Both the position numbers and the translations under genes were made by a program. Below the pieces are notes generated by a model. It did no database searches. It saw nothing but the letters and a program-made list of their open reading frames with translations, and had not been told where the DNA came from. Positions 51,122 to 60,620 of a stretch of 64,000 bases of DNA are shown here, piece by piece (the stretch's first letter is position 1; every line of letters begins with the position of its first letter). The DNA is taken from positions 186,001 to 250,000 of the forward strand of contig NZ_SLVP01000007.1 of the NCBI RefSeq assembly GCF_004345425.1, given 5' to 3'. The stretch comes from Paenibacillus sp. BK033. Lineage in GTDB: Bacteria > Bacillota > Bacilli > Paenibacillales > Paenibacillaceae.

Positions 51122-51439
51122 TTACCACCAAGCCCAATATTCTGCCATGATGACACATGTGAATACAACGAATACGCCAAACAGGATACCGATTATCGCG
51201 AACGTATGGCCGCGATCCTTCATATGCATCCAGAACGCCATCTGTACAAATACTTGCAAGATTGCGCAGCCGATAAGAATGATGTAGATGAAGTCGGTGT
51301 TAATCTCACCGCCGGCGACTGCCGCAAAAGCGATCAGTGTCAACAAGATCGAGAAAATAAAGGCAACGATGTGTTTCTTAGGTCCTTCAACCTTATGACG
51401 AACCGGACGTTGTTCCTCCGTGGTATGATTGCTTGCCAT
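51122..51439 (-). CDS. ctaF: Cytochrome caa3 oxidase subunit IV
   Basis: 105 residues, three membrane helices. VEGPKKHIVAFIFSILLTLIAF and QMAFWMHMKDRGH match the Bacillus-type subunit IV (CtaF). It lies 3 bases after subunit III and completes ctaCDEF. Confidence 0.92.
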   Translation of the reverse strand: MASNHTTEEQRPVRHKVEGPKKHIVAFIFSILLTLIAFAAVAGGEINTDFIYIILIGCAILQVFVQMAFWMHMKDRGHTFAIIGILFGVFVVFTCVIMAEYWAWW

Positions 51440-51442
51440 GGA

Positions 51443-52060
51443 TTAGCCCACCTTTCCCATCAGGTAAACGACGGTGAAGATAAATACCCAGACAACGTCG
51501 ATAAAGTGCCAATAGATTCCGGCCACGTATGCTTTTGGAGCAGTTGTAACCGTCAGGCCTTTCTTCAGCAATTGTCCGATCAGAAGCGAGATCCACACGA
51601 TACCAAACGCTACGTGAGCGCCGTGGAAGCCAACCAATGTATAGAAGGAGGAGCTGAATGCGCTCGTTGTAAATCCATGTCCTTCATGAACGTAATTCGT
51701 GAACTCGTAAATCTCCAGGCCAAGGAAGCCAAGACCGAGAATTACCGTAATGACCAGCCACCAGACCATTGCCTTTACCTTATGCAGGTGAAGAGCTTGC
51801 GTTGCGAATACGCTCGTCAGCGAGGAAGTCAGGAGCAAAGCCGTTGCAAGCGCAACGAGCGGAAGCTCGAACAGCTCTTGCGATTTCGGACCGTCGAGCA
51901 CCTGGTCGCGGAGAGCAAGGAACGCCGAGAAGAGCGTTCCGAACAATACCGTTTCCGCGCCAAGGAATAACCAGAAACCAAGAATCTTATTGCGACCCTC
52001 GAGGGTTGCTTTTTCAGGCTCATGAGGCAATTGGCCTTCAGTATGGGAATGTGCACTCAT
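51443..52060 (-). CDS. ctaE: Cytochrome caa3 oxidase subunit III
   Basis: 205 residues, five helices. Signatures FWLFLGAETVLFGTLFSAF and GFHGAHVAFGIVWISLLI and the end YWHFIDVVWVFIFTVVYL are typical of CtaE/CoxC. Its start overlaps the end of ctaD by 4 bases, indicating coupled translation. Confidence 0.95.
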   Translation of the reverse strand: MSAHSHTEGQLPHEPEKATLEGRNKILGFWLFLGAETVLFGTLFSAFLALRDQVLDGPKSQELFELPLVALATALLLTSSLTSVFATQALHLHKVKAMVWWLVITVILGLGFLGLEIYEFTNYVHEGHGFTTSAFSSSFYTLVGFHGAHVAFGIVWISLLIGQLLKKGLTVTTAPKAYVAGIYWHFIDVVWVFIFTVVYLMGKVG

Positions 52061-53940
52061 GCTTTAACCCCCTTATCTTGCAATTCTTCTGGTTCGATAT
52101 GGAAGCCGTGATCATCGATCAGGGAACGGATAATCATACAAGTAAATGTAATGATTAGACCGATACCGCCTACCACAAATCCTGCTTCAATACCTGCGAT
52201 TTTACCCCATTCGCCATGCGAGTACATGAGACCGAGACCCGTAATAAACAAGCCGATCGCCATAAATAATGGCAGAATGGACGGGGATGGCATATGGATC
52301 GAGCCGATTGGTTCGGCCGGCGTCATTTCTTTATGACCATCCATTTTTTCTTTCCAGTATGCATCGTAACCGCGAACAAGCGGCGTTTGCTTGAAGTTGT
52401 ATTCCGGAGCCGGCGAAGGAATCGTCCACTCCAGCGTACGGCCGTCTTCCCAAGGATCGTTTGCTGCATTTTTAGGCTTGAACGCCGTAATGACAACATT
52501 CAGAAGGAAGAAAATCGTACCCAGACCCATCAGCATGGCGCCGATCGTACTGATCAAGTTCAATTCGTTAAAGCCAAGGCCGTCCAGGTAAGTCCAGATC
52601 CGGCGCGGCATACCCATCAGACCAAGGAAATGCTGCACGAAGAACGTCAGATGGAAGCCGATAAAGAAGGTCCAGAACGTCAGCTTAGCCAAGCCTTCAT
52701 TCAGCATGCGGCCGAACATCTTAGGCCACCAGTAATGAAGACCCGCAAAGAGGCCCAATACTAGACCGCCAACGATAACGTAGTGGAAATGCGCTACGAC
52801 GAAGTAGGAGTCGTGGTACTGGAAGTCGGCAGGAGCCGCTGCCAGCATGACACCGGTCACACCGCCCATTACGAACGTTGGGATAAATCCTACGGCAAAC
52901 AGGTTTGCTGCCGTGAATTTAATGGAACCGCCCCACAGCGTGAACAGCCAGTTAAAGATTTTGATACCTGTCGGTACCGCGATCAGCATCGTTGCGATGG
53001 AGAACAAGCCGTTCGCAACCGGTCCAAGACCTGTCGTGAACATATGATGCGCCCATACCATGAAGCCCAAGAAACCAATCAGAATCGTAGCGAAGACCAT
53101 CGAGCTGTAGCCAAACAACCGTTTACGCGAGAACGTGCTGACAACCTCGGATATAACGCCGAATGCCGGCAGGATCAGGATATAAACCTCAGGATGCCCG
53201 AAGATCCAGAAAATATGCTCCCAGAGAACGGCATTGCCGCCGCCGGAAGGATCAAAGAAGTTAGCGTCAAATACGCGGTCGAACATGAGGGCCGCAAGGC
53301 CAACTGTCAGTGCAGGGAAAGCGAACAGGATCAGCGCCGAAGTAATGAATACAGACCATGTAAACATCGGCATGCGCATGAACGTCATTCCCGGAGCGCG
53401 CATATTAATAATCGTTACCAAGAAGTTGATACCGCCGACCAGTGTACCGATACCCGCAATCTGCAAGCCGAGTACGTAGTAGTCAAAACCATGGTCGCCG
53501 TTAAAGGTACTGCCCGAAAGCGGTGCATAAGCTGTCCAGCCGCCGTCCGGAGCTGCGCCGGTAAACCAGCTGACATTCAGCAGGACTGCGCCAAAGAAGA
53601 ACGTCCAGAAACCAATTGCGTTTACGAACGGGTACGCAACGTCGCGTGCGCCAATCTGCAGCGGCACAATCGCGTTCATCAATGCGAAGATGACGGGCAT
53701 CGCTGCAAGGAAGATCATTGTAGTACCGTGCATCGTAAGCAGCTCGTTATATGTATCCGCACTAACGAAATCGTTAAGCGGTTTCCACAGCTGAACCCGA
53801 ATGAGAAGTGCTTCCAACCCGCCGACCAGGAAGAAAAAACCGCCGGCGATTAAATACAAAATACCGATTTTTTTGTGGTCAACCGTTGTCAGCCAGTCCA
53901 TCAGGCCGGAATAACGTTTAACCGCATGTCCATGAGCCAA
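52057..53940 (-). CDS. ctaD: Cytochrome caa3 oxidase subunit I
   Basis: 627 residues with 14 helices expected, as in Bacillus CtaD. WIFGHPEVYILILPAFG gives the Cu_B His and the active-site Tyr; HDSYFVVAHFHYV supplies the heme His ligands. It binds heme a and the heme a3-Cu_B centre and reduces O2 with proton pumping. ctaC is 28 bases upstream. Confidence 0.97.
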   Translation of the reverse strand: MAHGHAVKRYSGLMDWLTTVDHKKIGILYLIAGGFFFLVGGLEALLIRVQLWKPLNDFVSADTYNELLTMHGTTMIFLAAMPVIFALMNAIVPLQIGARDVAYPFVNAIGFWTFFFGAVLLNVSWFTGAAPDGGWTAYAPLSGSTFNGDHGFDYYVLGLQIAGIGTLVGGINFLVTIINMRAPGMTFMRMPMFTWSVFITSALILFAFPALTVGLAALMFDRVFDANFFDPSGGGNAVLWEHIFWIFGHPEVYILILPAFGVISEVVSTFSRKRLFGYSSMVFATILIGFLGFMVWAHHMFTTGLGPVANGLFSIATMLIAVPTGIKIFNWLFTLWGGSIKFTAANLFAVGFIPTFVMGGVTGVMLAAAPADFQYHDSYFVVAHFHYVIVGGLVLGLFAGLHYWWPKMFGRMLNEGLAKLTFWTFFIGFHLTFFVQHFLGLMGMPRRIWTYLDGLGFNELNLISTIGAMLMGLGTIFFLLNVVITAFKPKNAANDPWEDGRTLEWTIPSPAPEYNFKQTPLVRGYDAYWKEKMDGHKEMTPAEPIGSIHMPSPSILPLFMAIGLFITGLGLMYSHGEWGKIAGIEAGFVVGGIGLIITFTCMIIRSLIDDHGFHIEPEELQDKGVKA

Positions 53941-53968
53941 GGTAGGTACCTCCTTTAATCACCGATGA

Positions 53969-55018
53969 TTATTGTTGATAGTCGAGAGTCAATTCCGATA
54001 AATATTTAGAAATTCCGTCAAGCTCTTGTTGAGTAAGGTCAACCTTAGGCATCAGCGTGCCAGGTTTTACAGCCGACGGATCTTCAATCCAGCGATGCAG
54101 GTTGTCGTAAGTCGAACCTTCGTTGGAATATTTCGGATCATCAGTGTTAACGAGAATACCACCGACAGTTTCACGGCTGCCGATACCAGTCAGGTTAGGG
54201 AATGCCGGACCGCCTTGATCGCCTACAGCGTGGCAAGTCAGACATTTGCTGACAAATGCTTCTTTAATAGCCGGGTCGCTTGGAAGCGCAACCGGAGCTT
54301 GCAATGCAGCAGTCCAACGGTCAAACGAAGCCTCGTCCACCGATTTTACTTTAAAGTCCATCAAGCCGTGCGAAGGTCCGCAAAGCTCGGCGCATTTACC
54401 TAAGTAAACGCCTTCTTTCGGAGCTGAGAAGTACATAATATTAACGTTAGCTCCAGGGTTAGCATCGATTTTACCGGCAAGAGACGGAATCCAGAACGAG
54501 TGAAGAACGTCTGCTGATTTCGCTTCGATAGAGATCGTCTTGCCTTTAGGAATGACTAATTCCTGTGCAGTCTTGATTCCGAGTTCGGGATACTCGAATT
54601 CCCACCAATATTGGTGAGCGGTTACAACAACCTTAACCGCCTCCGGATCTTTTGTGTGATCCTTTGAGAGGTTAAATACCGATTGGATAGTTGGTACGCC
54701 CAGGATGATCAGCAGGATGATCGGAATGACCGTCCAGATAATCTCCAGCTTATGGTTACCTTCCACTTGTTTCGGAATGGTGTTGTCACCGGGACGTCTG
54801 CGGAAACGAATAATTACATAGAAAGAAATCGCAAACACGACCACAATCACGATGAGCATGATTGAAATCGCCAGCTTCATCAGTCCGAACTGCTCTTCCG
54901 CTACAGGACCTTGGGGCCTCAGCGTGGACAAGTCACTTCGTCCGCATGCCGACAGCACGAGCACCATCAAGGCCAGAAGCGGTGCAAGCTTTCTAAAAAA
55001 CTGCCACCGATTCATCAA
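53969..55018 (-). CDS. ctaC: Cytochrome caa3 oxidase subunit II with fused cytochrome c
   Basis: 349 residues. Lipobox LVLSAC (Cys25), two helices (~47-70 and ~92-110), then the Cu_A domain with His173, Cys209, Cys213, His217 and Met220 (LGKCAELCGPSHGLM), and a C-terminal cytochrome c domain with CLTCH (Cys259, Cys262, His263) and a Met ligand in PGTLMP. The fusion defines the caa3 type. It takes electrons from cytochrome c. First gene of ctaCDEF, with its own promoter. Confidence 0.97.
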   Translation of the reverse strand: MMNRWQFFRKLAPLLALMVLVLSACGRSDLSTLRPQGPVAEEQFGLMKLAISIMLIVIVVVFAISFYVIIRFRRRPGDNTIPKQVEGNHKLEIIWTVIPIILLIILGVPTIQSVFNLSKDHTKDPEAVKVVVTAHQYWWEFEYPELGIKTAQELVIPKGKTISIEAKSADVLHSFWIPSLAGKIDANPGANVNIMYFSAPKEGVYLGKCAELCGPSHGLMDFKVKSVDEASFDRWTAALQAPVALPSDPAIKEAFVSKCLTCHAVGDQGGPAFPNLTGIGSRETVGGILVNTDDPKYSNEGSTYDNLHRWIEDPSAVKPGTLMPKVDLTQQELDGISKYLSELTLDYQQ

Positions 55019-55386
55019 TAATCAACCCCACTTTTGACGTTTTCGCAGATGCTAACATCTCAGTAATAATGCGGCAAACTGCGTGTTTCACAGATGTTAT
55101 GACAACTACTGGAACTAAATCACTTAATTAAATATAAAGTTGCTGTACTTATTTGTCAATGTTCCACAGAGAGTTCACAAATTGTTCTCAAAGCTGTCAA
55201 AAACTCAGGTTTTTCACGGTTTCGCGGCTTTGACAAAGTGAATGTAAACATGCTTTGCACACACGGTTTCCCTACCCTACATTGTGCACCAAACCCATGG
55301 TCAATTATGTATGGCGGCCAAAGTGTATATTTCATCGTTCCCTACAAACCCTAATCCTATAACTGCCCGAATGGAGGCTGATTCCC
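55019..55386. other. Divergent region upstream of ctaC and the sporulation lipoprotein
   Basis: This 368-base stretch has no gene. It holds the ctaC promoter (55131-55159), several further TTGACA/TTGTGAA-like blocks (55180-55245) that could bind a regulator, and the leader of the lipoprotein gene. I could not assign a Rex, ResD or CcpA site with confidence. Confidence 0.6.
55131..55159 (-). promoter_or_regulatory. Promoter of the ctaCDEF operon
   Basis: -35 TTGACA (55154-55159), 17-base spacer, -10 TATATT (55131-55136) on the minus strand, ~110 bases before the ctaC start, a close match to the SigA consensus. Confidence 0.7.
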
Positions 55387-56136
55387 TTGAACAGACGAGT
55401 ATCCGGATTATTGATGATTTCTTGTTTATTGATAAGCATGACTGCAGCCTGCGGTTACGAAAAGAACATCCAAAGCAGCGATCACGATTACGGAAGCCGG
55501 AAAACCGGTGACGCCAAAATGCTTGGGGGCAAAATGTACGGCACTTCTTCCGCCAACAATCCCCGCCAGCATGACAATGCCTTTTTCGAATACAGCAACA
55601 AGCTCTCTAATGAAGTATCCAAGCTTGGCGGAGTTGGCTCGGCCATCGTTATGCTCACCGACAAAAATGCTTATGTAGGCCTTGCTCTCGATTGGTCGGC
55701 AGTTGGCACCAAGAGTGCCGGGCATACCGACGAGCAGGACCGCAGCGGTTCCAGCGAAGGCGTGTACAATCACGACACTGGCAGTCAACGCTGGGATAAC
55801 CGTCATCTGGTAACGCCGTATAATTCCCTTTTCACGGTTAATGATCACAGCATGCTGTCCGAGGAGCTGAAGCAGACCGTAGCCGTAAAGATCAGGGAGC
55901 TTGCTCCGGCTGTCCAGGAGGTGCACATCTCGGCCAACATGGATTTTGTGAATGAGCTTAATGAATACGCGAAAGAAGCATGGATGAATCATTCCCTTAC
56001 TCCATGGCTGCAGGACTTCAACACCCTGGTGAAATACCAGTTTGCGGGCGGTGAGATTATGCCGCAGAAGATTAAGGATTACGATAATATGCGCGCCAAA
56101 CAAAAAAACGGAGAATCCATCATTCCGACCCATTAA
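55387..56136 (+). CDS. YhcN/YlaJ-family sporulation lipoprotein
   Basis: 249 residues from TTG 55387 with TGGAGG upstream. Lipobox MTAAC (Cys about residue 22), then low-complexity Gly/Asp/Asn sequence and a YhcN/YlaJ-type domain with LSNEVSKLGGVGSAIVMLTDKNAYVGLAL, followed by LKQTVAVKIRELAPAVQEVHISANMDFVNELNEYA. The family is made during sporulation and placed in the spore inner membrane region. The terminator at 56173 follows. Confidence 0.85.
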   Translation: MNRRVSGLLMISCLLISMTAACGYEKNIQSSDHDYGSRKTGDAKMLGGKMYGTSSANNPRQHDNAFFEYSNKLSNEVSKLGGVGSAIVMLTDKNAYVGLALDWSAVGTKSAGHTDEQDRSGSSEGVYNHDTGSQRWDNRHLVTPYNSLFTVNDHSMLSEELKQTVAVKIRELAPAVQEVHISANMDFVNELNEYAKEAWMNHSLTPWLQDFNTLVKYQFAGGEIMPQKIKDYDNMRAKQKNGESIIPTH

Positions 56137-56172
56137 TGAATTTCCAAAAAAATCTCTTCTATTATATATGCA

Positions 56173-56200
56173 AAAAGGATCAGGTTGCCCTGATCCTTTT
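56173..56200. terminator. Bidirectional terminator overlapping the MFS gene end
   Basis: Perfect 12-bp stem AAAAGGATCAGG / CCTGATCCTTTT with a 4-base loop. It lies 36 bases after the lipoprotein stop, and it includes the last codons and stop of the convergent MFS gene. Confidence 0.85.
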
Positions 56201-57334
56201 CATTTGATTGACATTCCGCTGGATAAGCAGGCCGCAGCAAGCCCCGATGAACGACAAAGCCGACATGCAAGCGTATAGAGCGGGTCCTCCTATCCAGTCA
56301 AAAAGCCATCCTCCCACCGTCGAGGATATGATGCTTGATATCCCGAACAGCAGCATCGCGAGTATGGTTTGCCCGGTTGCTTTCCATTGTTCCGGAATCA
56401 AGGTGTACAAATATTGAATGGATGCCGCATAAAACAAGACGAACGAAACGCCTTGCAGCAGCTGCAGCCACACAATGGCAACCGGATTATCCAGCCAGGC
56501 CGACAATGCAAAGCGCAGCACATAGAACAACGCCGCTATGGAGATGACCTGCAATTCCTTGCCCGGTTTGATGAACCGGTTAATGAGAGCGAAGAATACC
56601 ACCTCCGCCAGCGTCATAATGAACCAGGCCAATCCAACCATGCCTACCCCTCCGCCAAGACTTTGCACATACAAACCGACGTAGCTGTCATTCATCCGGT
56701 GCGGAATGGCGATCAGAAGCACAAGCAGCAGAAATTGCACCGTGCGCTTGTCCTTTAAGAATGGCCTCATGTCCCGCCAAGCTACCGGCTTACCGGCTGC
56801 AGGCGTTTCGGGCAGCATGGCGCAGAGCAAAAAGGCAAGAGCGCCATAGGCGGCAAACAAGTACATAAAGCTGCTCATCCCGTACCGGTCACCGATAAAC
56901 CCTATTATATAGGAAGCGACAGCATACCCAAGCGCGCCATACATCCTGACGGTACCAAAACCAATCCCCGCCTGTTCCGCCAAGCGGTAATTCATGCTCT
57001 CCGTTAACGGGTCAGCCGGCATCAGGAAGAAATACATCGCAGCCGTGAGCGCAAACGCTGCCGGCATAAGCGATATGGAGAACAAGGCCATCCCAAGTCC
57101 AATTGAAGCAATGAGCAGGATCAAGAGCACAACCTTCACCGTTTTGTATTTATCGCTGATCATTCCCCATAACGGCTGGGAGACGACTCCGATGATGCTG
57201 CCCGTCCCGAGAATAACCCCGATCTCGGATGCCGAAATCCCCTTCTCCGCAAAGTATAACGGCAGGAACGACAGAAACATGGCAAACATCGAAAAATAGA
57301 AGAAATTGTAACCCCTAAGCAATACAATCCTCAT
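56180..57334 (-). CDS. MFS transporter
   Basis: 384 residues with about 12 helices. Helix 1-2 has LPLYFAEKGISASEIGVILGTGSIIGVVSQPLWGMISDKYKTVK, the common MFS loop motif. The overall layout resembles the MFS_1-like/3-phenylpropionate-permease group (PF12832). The substrate is unknown. Its last codons lie within the terminator stem. Single gene. Confidence 0.87.
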   Translation of the reverse strand: MRIVLLRGYNFFYFSMFAMFLSFLPLYFAEKGISASEIGVILGTGSIIGVVSQPLWGMISDKYKTVKVVLLILLIASIGLGMALFSISLMPAAFALTAAMYFFLMPADPLTESMNYRLAEQAGIGFGTVRMYGALGYAVASYIIGFIGDRYGMSSFMYLFAAYGALAFLLCAMLPETPAAGKPVAWRDMRPFLKDKRTVQFLLLVLLIAIPHRMNDSYVGLYVQSLGGGVGMVGLAWFIMTLAEVVFFALINRFIKPGKELQVISIAALFYVLRFALSAWLDNPVAIVWLQLLQGVSFVLFYAASIQYLYTLIPEQWKATGQTILAMLLFGISSIISSTVGGWLFDWIGGPALYACMSALSFIGACCGLLIQRNVNQMKRIRAT

Positions 57335-57411
57335 AACTGATCTTTCGTCCCTTCATTAAAACCTGAACCCATCATACCTTATTTTAATGAAGGAATACAT
57401 TCGAAATCCGA

Positions 57412-58386
57412 TTAACGAAGCGGAGCAAACCCTTTTATCTCGGCGAGAATTTCGTCAGCGCGGGCAAGAACTTCTTCCGACAGAACAAGTTCCGTAGCCC
57501 CCAGGTTCTCTTCGATTTGCGACGGCCGGCTTGAGCCGATGATTGCGGAACTAACTCCCGGCTGGCGCAGCACCCAGGCCAAGGCAAACTGCGATAATGT
57601 ACCGCCGATCTCGCCCGCCAGCTGCTCCAGCTTTTGAACGCAGGCCAATACATCCTCCCGCATGTAGCTGTTGATGACGAAGTTCGTTCGGTCGTTTGCC
57701 GCCCGGCTGCCTGAAGGGGCAGCTTGTCCCGGCTTGTATTTCCCCGTCAATACGCCCTGCGCCAAAGGGGAGAACACGACCTGCCCGAGGCCCTCCCTCT
57801 CGCTTACCGGCAGCACTTCCTTCTCGATATAACGCTCAATCATATTATAGATCGGCTGATTCGACACCAGCGGGCGAAGACCAAGACGCTTCCCGATTCC
57901 AACCGCATCGGTAATTTGCGCGCCCGTCCACTCGCTGATGCCCGCATAAAGCACCTTGCCGGAAGCAACCAGATCGTCCAATGCACGAAGCGTCTCTTCC
58001 ACCGGTGTCTCCGGGTCGTAGCGGTGGCATTGGTACAGATCAATATAATCCGTGCCTAGACGCTTTAAGCTCGCATCGCATTGCTCCAGGATATGCTTGC
58101 GCGAAAGACCGCGGTCGTTTGGACCCGCATCCATCGGGAAATACACTTTGGTTGCCAGCACGTAGCTGCTGCGCCGGAATTCCTTCAGCGCTTCCCCCAT
58201 TACCTTTTCGGCTTCTCCCCGGTTATAGGCGTTTGCCGTATCAAAGAAGTTAATCCCGTTCTCATACGCATACCGGATACATTCTCTTGCCGTATCCTTC
58301 TCCGTTGCGTCGCCATATGTAAGCCAGCTACCAAGTCCAATCTCGCTAACCTTTAATCCGCTGCTGCCGAGTCTTCTGTATTTCAT
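57412..58386 (-). CDS. Aldo/keto reductase
   Basis: 324 residues. The tetrad is complete: Asp49 and Tyr54 (FFDTANAYNRG), Lys80 (LATKVYFPMD), His121 (LYQCHRYDP). SNQPIYNMIER and SAIIGSSRPSQIEENLGA resemble the Kv-beta/YghZ-type subgroup. It reduces small aldehydes with NADPH. It is divergent from an HxlR regulator, often a sensor of electrophiles, which would fit detoxification. Confidence 0.92.
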   Translation of the reverse strand: MKYRRLGSSGLKVSEIGLGSWLTYGDATEKDTARECIRYAYENGINFFDTANAYNRGEAEKVMGEALKEFRRSSYVLATKVYFPMDAGPNDRGLSRKHILEQCDASLKRLGTDYIDLYQCHRYDPETPVEETLRALDDLVASGKVLYAGISEWTGAQITDAVGIGKRLGLRPLVSNQPIYNMIERYIEKEVLPVSEREGLGQVVFSPLAQGVLTGKYKPGQAAPSGSRAANDRTNFVINSYMREDVLACVQKLEQLAGEIGGTLSQFALAWVLRQPGVSSAIIGSSRPSQIEENLGATELVLSEEVLARADEILAEIKGFAPLR

Positions 58387-58539
58387 CCTTTGACTCCTCC
58401 TCGCCCAATCTCTATCAAGGCTAAGTGTAAGCCAGGCCGTATTCTTTTTAAAGTAGTGAATGTTTTTTTAATTTATTATTTCTATTATATATACTATACT
58501 AGAAGTAACTTTGGCTCGTTAAGAAAGAAAGGAGCTTTA

Positions 58540-58878
58540 ATGATCATGAACGCGAATAATTATATTCCGAAGGAACCGGAAACGATTGAATGCAATATCG
58601 AGAAAACGCTGGACGTCATAGGCGGCAAATGGGCATTTCTCGTGATCAGAGAGCTATTCTGCGGCACGAAAAGATTCGGAGAGCTTCAGCGTCTGATACC
58701 GGCGGTAAGCCCTCGGGCACTGACCAGTACGCTTCGCCACCTGGAGGAAAAAGGCGTGCTCGAACGGCATGTATTCCCGACCGTCCCCGTTACGGTTGAA
58801 TATACGCTTACGCCAAAAGGCGAAGACCTGCATGCGATTTTGAAGCAAATGAAGCTGTGGGCAGCCAAGTGGACCTAA
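58540..58878 (+). CDS. HxlR-family transcriptional regulator
   Basis: 112 residues from ATG 58540 (AAAGGAG 6 bases upstream; ATG 58546 also possible). Winged helix with CNIEKTLDVIGGKWAFLVIRELFCGTKRFGELQRLIPAVSPRALTSTLRHLEEKGVLER. Cys18 is at the conserved N-terminal place used as a redox sensor in YodB and HypR, and Cys41 is a second one. The intergenic sequence TACTATACTAGAAGTA (58491-58506) looks like a YodB-type site (TACT..AGTA). It likely controls the divergent aldo/keto reductase. Confidence 0.9.
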   Translation: MIMNANNYIPKEPETIECNIEKTLDVIGGKWAFLVIRELFCGTKRFGELQRLIPAVSPRALTSTLRHLEEKGVLERHVFPTVPVTVEYTLTPKGEDLHAILKQMKLWAAKWT

Positions 58879-59314
58879 CAGTTTCTTACTTTCCCTTGCT
58901 TTTTCTGGCGATTGATTGTATACTATAAAAGTTGTGTTATATTTAACCCCTGTATATCCCTCCAAAAAACAGAAAAATTCATGATTTCCTCGAATTTCGA
59001 TTTTTCTTTTTCTGTTAATTCCAATCCTTACGTACAGTAAGAACTTTGATTCACACTGGCGCGGTCTAGGAGCCGCAAGGACGGAAGAGAGGCAGGGCTT
59101 TCGTTGTTTTAAAGTATGCTTACAAGCTGCTTTGTCCGTTACACAAAGCAACCCAGAGTATGCGCAAGATGATCATCTCACATAAATCTTGTTGCAATTA
59201 ACAAGGGATATGAACCACGCGGTCAGCCTAATGCTGCATGAAATACAAACCGCCGAGGTTAAATATAAGGTACACAAGCCAACGGCACCCGCTTAAGGGT
59301 GCCGTTATCCATTT
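58879..59314. other. Gene-free stretch rich in short inverted repeats, possible structured RNA
   Basis: No credible ORF. It contains CTTAC..GTAAG (59029-59043), GCGG..CCGC (59063-59077), GCTTTGT..ACAAAGC (~59132-59149), GATGATCATC (59169-59178), CTTGTT..AACAAG (59188-59205) and the hairpin at 59281-59306. I compared it by eye with known riboswitch consensus forms and found no match. A noncoding RNA on either strand, or a degraded gene, are both possible. Confidence 0.4.
59281..59306. terminator. Hairpin next to the end of the germination operon
   Basis: Perfect 10-bp stem AACGGCACCC / GGGTGCCGTT with a 6-base loop, 9 bases beyond the gerB stop. Neither strand has an immediate T-run, so it is a weak or helper terminator. 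Confidence 0.55.
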
Positions 59315-60619
59315 CTAGCTGTTTTTTCCCCTTGCTTCAATTCCTTTGCCGTACTCCTTGAAGCTCATAAAGACGCATAATACAAGGAAGCAGATAAACA
59401 AGGTGGAACCTATATCGCCATAAATTCCCCGCATATTGCCAACCATCGTACCCCCAACCACGGAGGCGATCGCCCCGACCAGCGTCAGCCATACCCCTAT
59501 TCCGTAGCCGGATATTCTCAGATCGGGCGGCATGCTTTTTTTCTTCCGAATGGCAAGTCCAATAAATAAGCTTCCGAGGAACAGGATCTGCACGCCAAAC
59601 GATAAAGGCAGCATGCCGAAAGCGTAAAACAACGACACCTCATCCGTATTATCAAAAGAAATGGCCGCCAGGATAGTAATCACGATCCCCATCGGCAAAT
59701 TGATGAAATCGAATTTCTTTTTCTTCGTGTAGGACGCAATCCCTGTCAGAATGGCTATGTACAGCGCAGCGTATTTGATCAACAGAACAGGCACGTATAG
59801 CGAAATAAGGAACAGGTCGATTCTGTCCAGGAAGTCCGTAATGTGAATCTGCTGCACCAGGATCCAGCCGATGTAGAGCACCCTTGAGGATAGAATCGGA
59901 CTGACCACGCTAACGACGCAAAACAGCCAGATCGTTAGCATCATAGCGGAGTAAATGACGCCCATTTTCATCGCGATATAAATATCGCGAGGCTTCCTTA
60001 CATGATGCAGGAAGGACCCGAATATAATCAAATCCGTGAAGGAGCCTAAGGCAAGCAGCCCCCCTTTTAACGGCTGGGCTACGCCGCCGCTTAGAAAGGG
60101 CTTCAGCTTCTGCATATCAATCTCGTTTAGGAGCAGCAGCGGCGTAAGGGCAAACAGGGAAAGAAATAACGTAATAAACACCACGTTCGTCCGGAATAAA
60201 TGCTCCATGGAGCCTCCAGCATAGTAGGACAACAGAAGCATCGTCATGAGCAAAATGTAGATTTGCGGCGTCCGCAGCAAAATGGAAGAGCTGAAAAAGT
60301 CGCTGTATATGCGCAGCTGACTAATCAAATCCAGCATTAGATACGCGATTAGTATACCGTTCAGCAGCCCGCCAAGCCATTTGCCGCAGGAATACTGCAT
60401 CATTTCGTACATGTTTTTTTCCGGATTGAAGCGCATCAGCCTCCACAGTAAATAGCCCATAAAGATACCGTACGGAATCGGAAATAAATAAGCATACCAG
60501 GCATCCTGCTCGGAAGCCATCGTAAGGGCCGTAGGCATCGTATTCATATTGGAAGCAATCAGCAATGATCCTACAAGCATTGACATCTGCATGGTCGTAA
60601 CTTTCATCCGGTCCTGCAT
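59315..60619 (-). CDS. GerB-type spore germination receptor permease subunit
   Basis: 434 residues with about 12 helices; GerAB-type proteins usually have ~365 residues and 10 helices, so this one is longer at the C-terminus (~370-425: GVWLTLVGAIASVVGG and STLFICFLVLCVFMSF). The GerAB/APC-like core is evident from IASNMNTMPTALTMASEQDAWYAYLFPIPYG and LLRTPQIYILLMTMLLLSYYAGG. It is thought to bind amino acid or sugar germinants in the inner spore membrane. AGGGGGTC precedes ATG 60619. Last gene of the operon. Confidence 0.88.
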   Translation of the reverse strand: MQDRMKVTTMQMSMLVGSLLIASNMNTMPTALTMASEQDAWYAYLFPIPYGIFMGYLLWRLMRFNPEKNMYEMMQYSCGKWLGGLLNGILIAYLMLDLISQLRIYSDFFSSSILLRTPQIYILLMTMLLLSYYAGGSMEHLFRTNVVFITLFLSLFALTPLLLLNEIDMQKLKPFLSGGVAQPLKGGLLALGSFTDLIIFGSFLHHVRKPRDIYIAMKMGVIYSAMMLTIWLFCVVSVVSPILSSRVLYIGWILVQQIHITDFLDRIDLFLISLYVPVLLIKYAALYIAILTGIASYTKKKKFDFINLPMGIVITILAAISFDNTDEVSLFYAFGMLPLSFGVQILFLGSLFIGLAIRKKKSMPPDLRISGYGIGVWLTLVGAIASVVGGTMVGNMRGIYGDIGSTLFICFLVLCVFMSFKEYGKGIEARGKNS

Positions 60620-60620
60620 T

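Noticed and set aside
51038..51970. A 310-codon plus-strand ORF opposite the ctaE/ctaF genes
   Set aside because: It is the antisense of well-established oxidase genes, has no ribosome site, and its translation is low-complexity and Cys/Arg-rich with no family resemblance.
52783..53853. A 356-codon plus-strand ORF opposite ctaD
   Set aside because: Antisense of the subunit I gene; composition reflects the complement of a conserved membrane protein, not coding use.
55180..55245. TTGTGAA-like and TTGACA-like blocks as a Rex or ResD site before ctaC
   Set aside because: Only half of the consensus is present and spacing does not fit; no confident assignment possible.
58654..59151. A 165-codon minus-strand ORF over the HxlR gene and the following gap
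   Set aside because: Half lies antisense to the HxlR gene and the rest is AT-rich with stop-prone frames; no start site.
59211..59222. AACCACGCGGTC resembling part of a T-box antiterminator
   Set aside because: No T-box stem or specifier elements upstream, and no aminoacyl-tRNA or amino acid gene follows on that strand.
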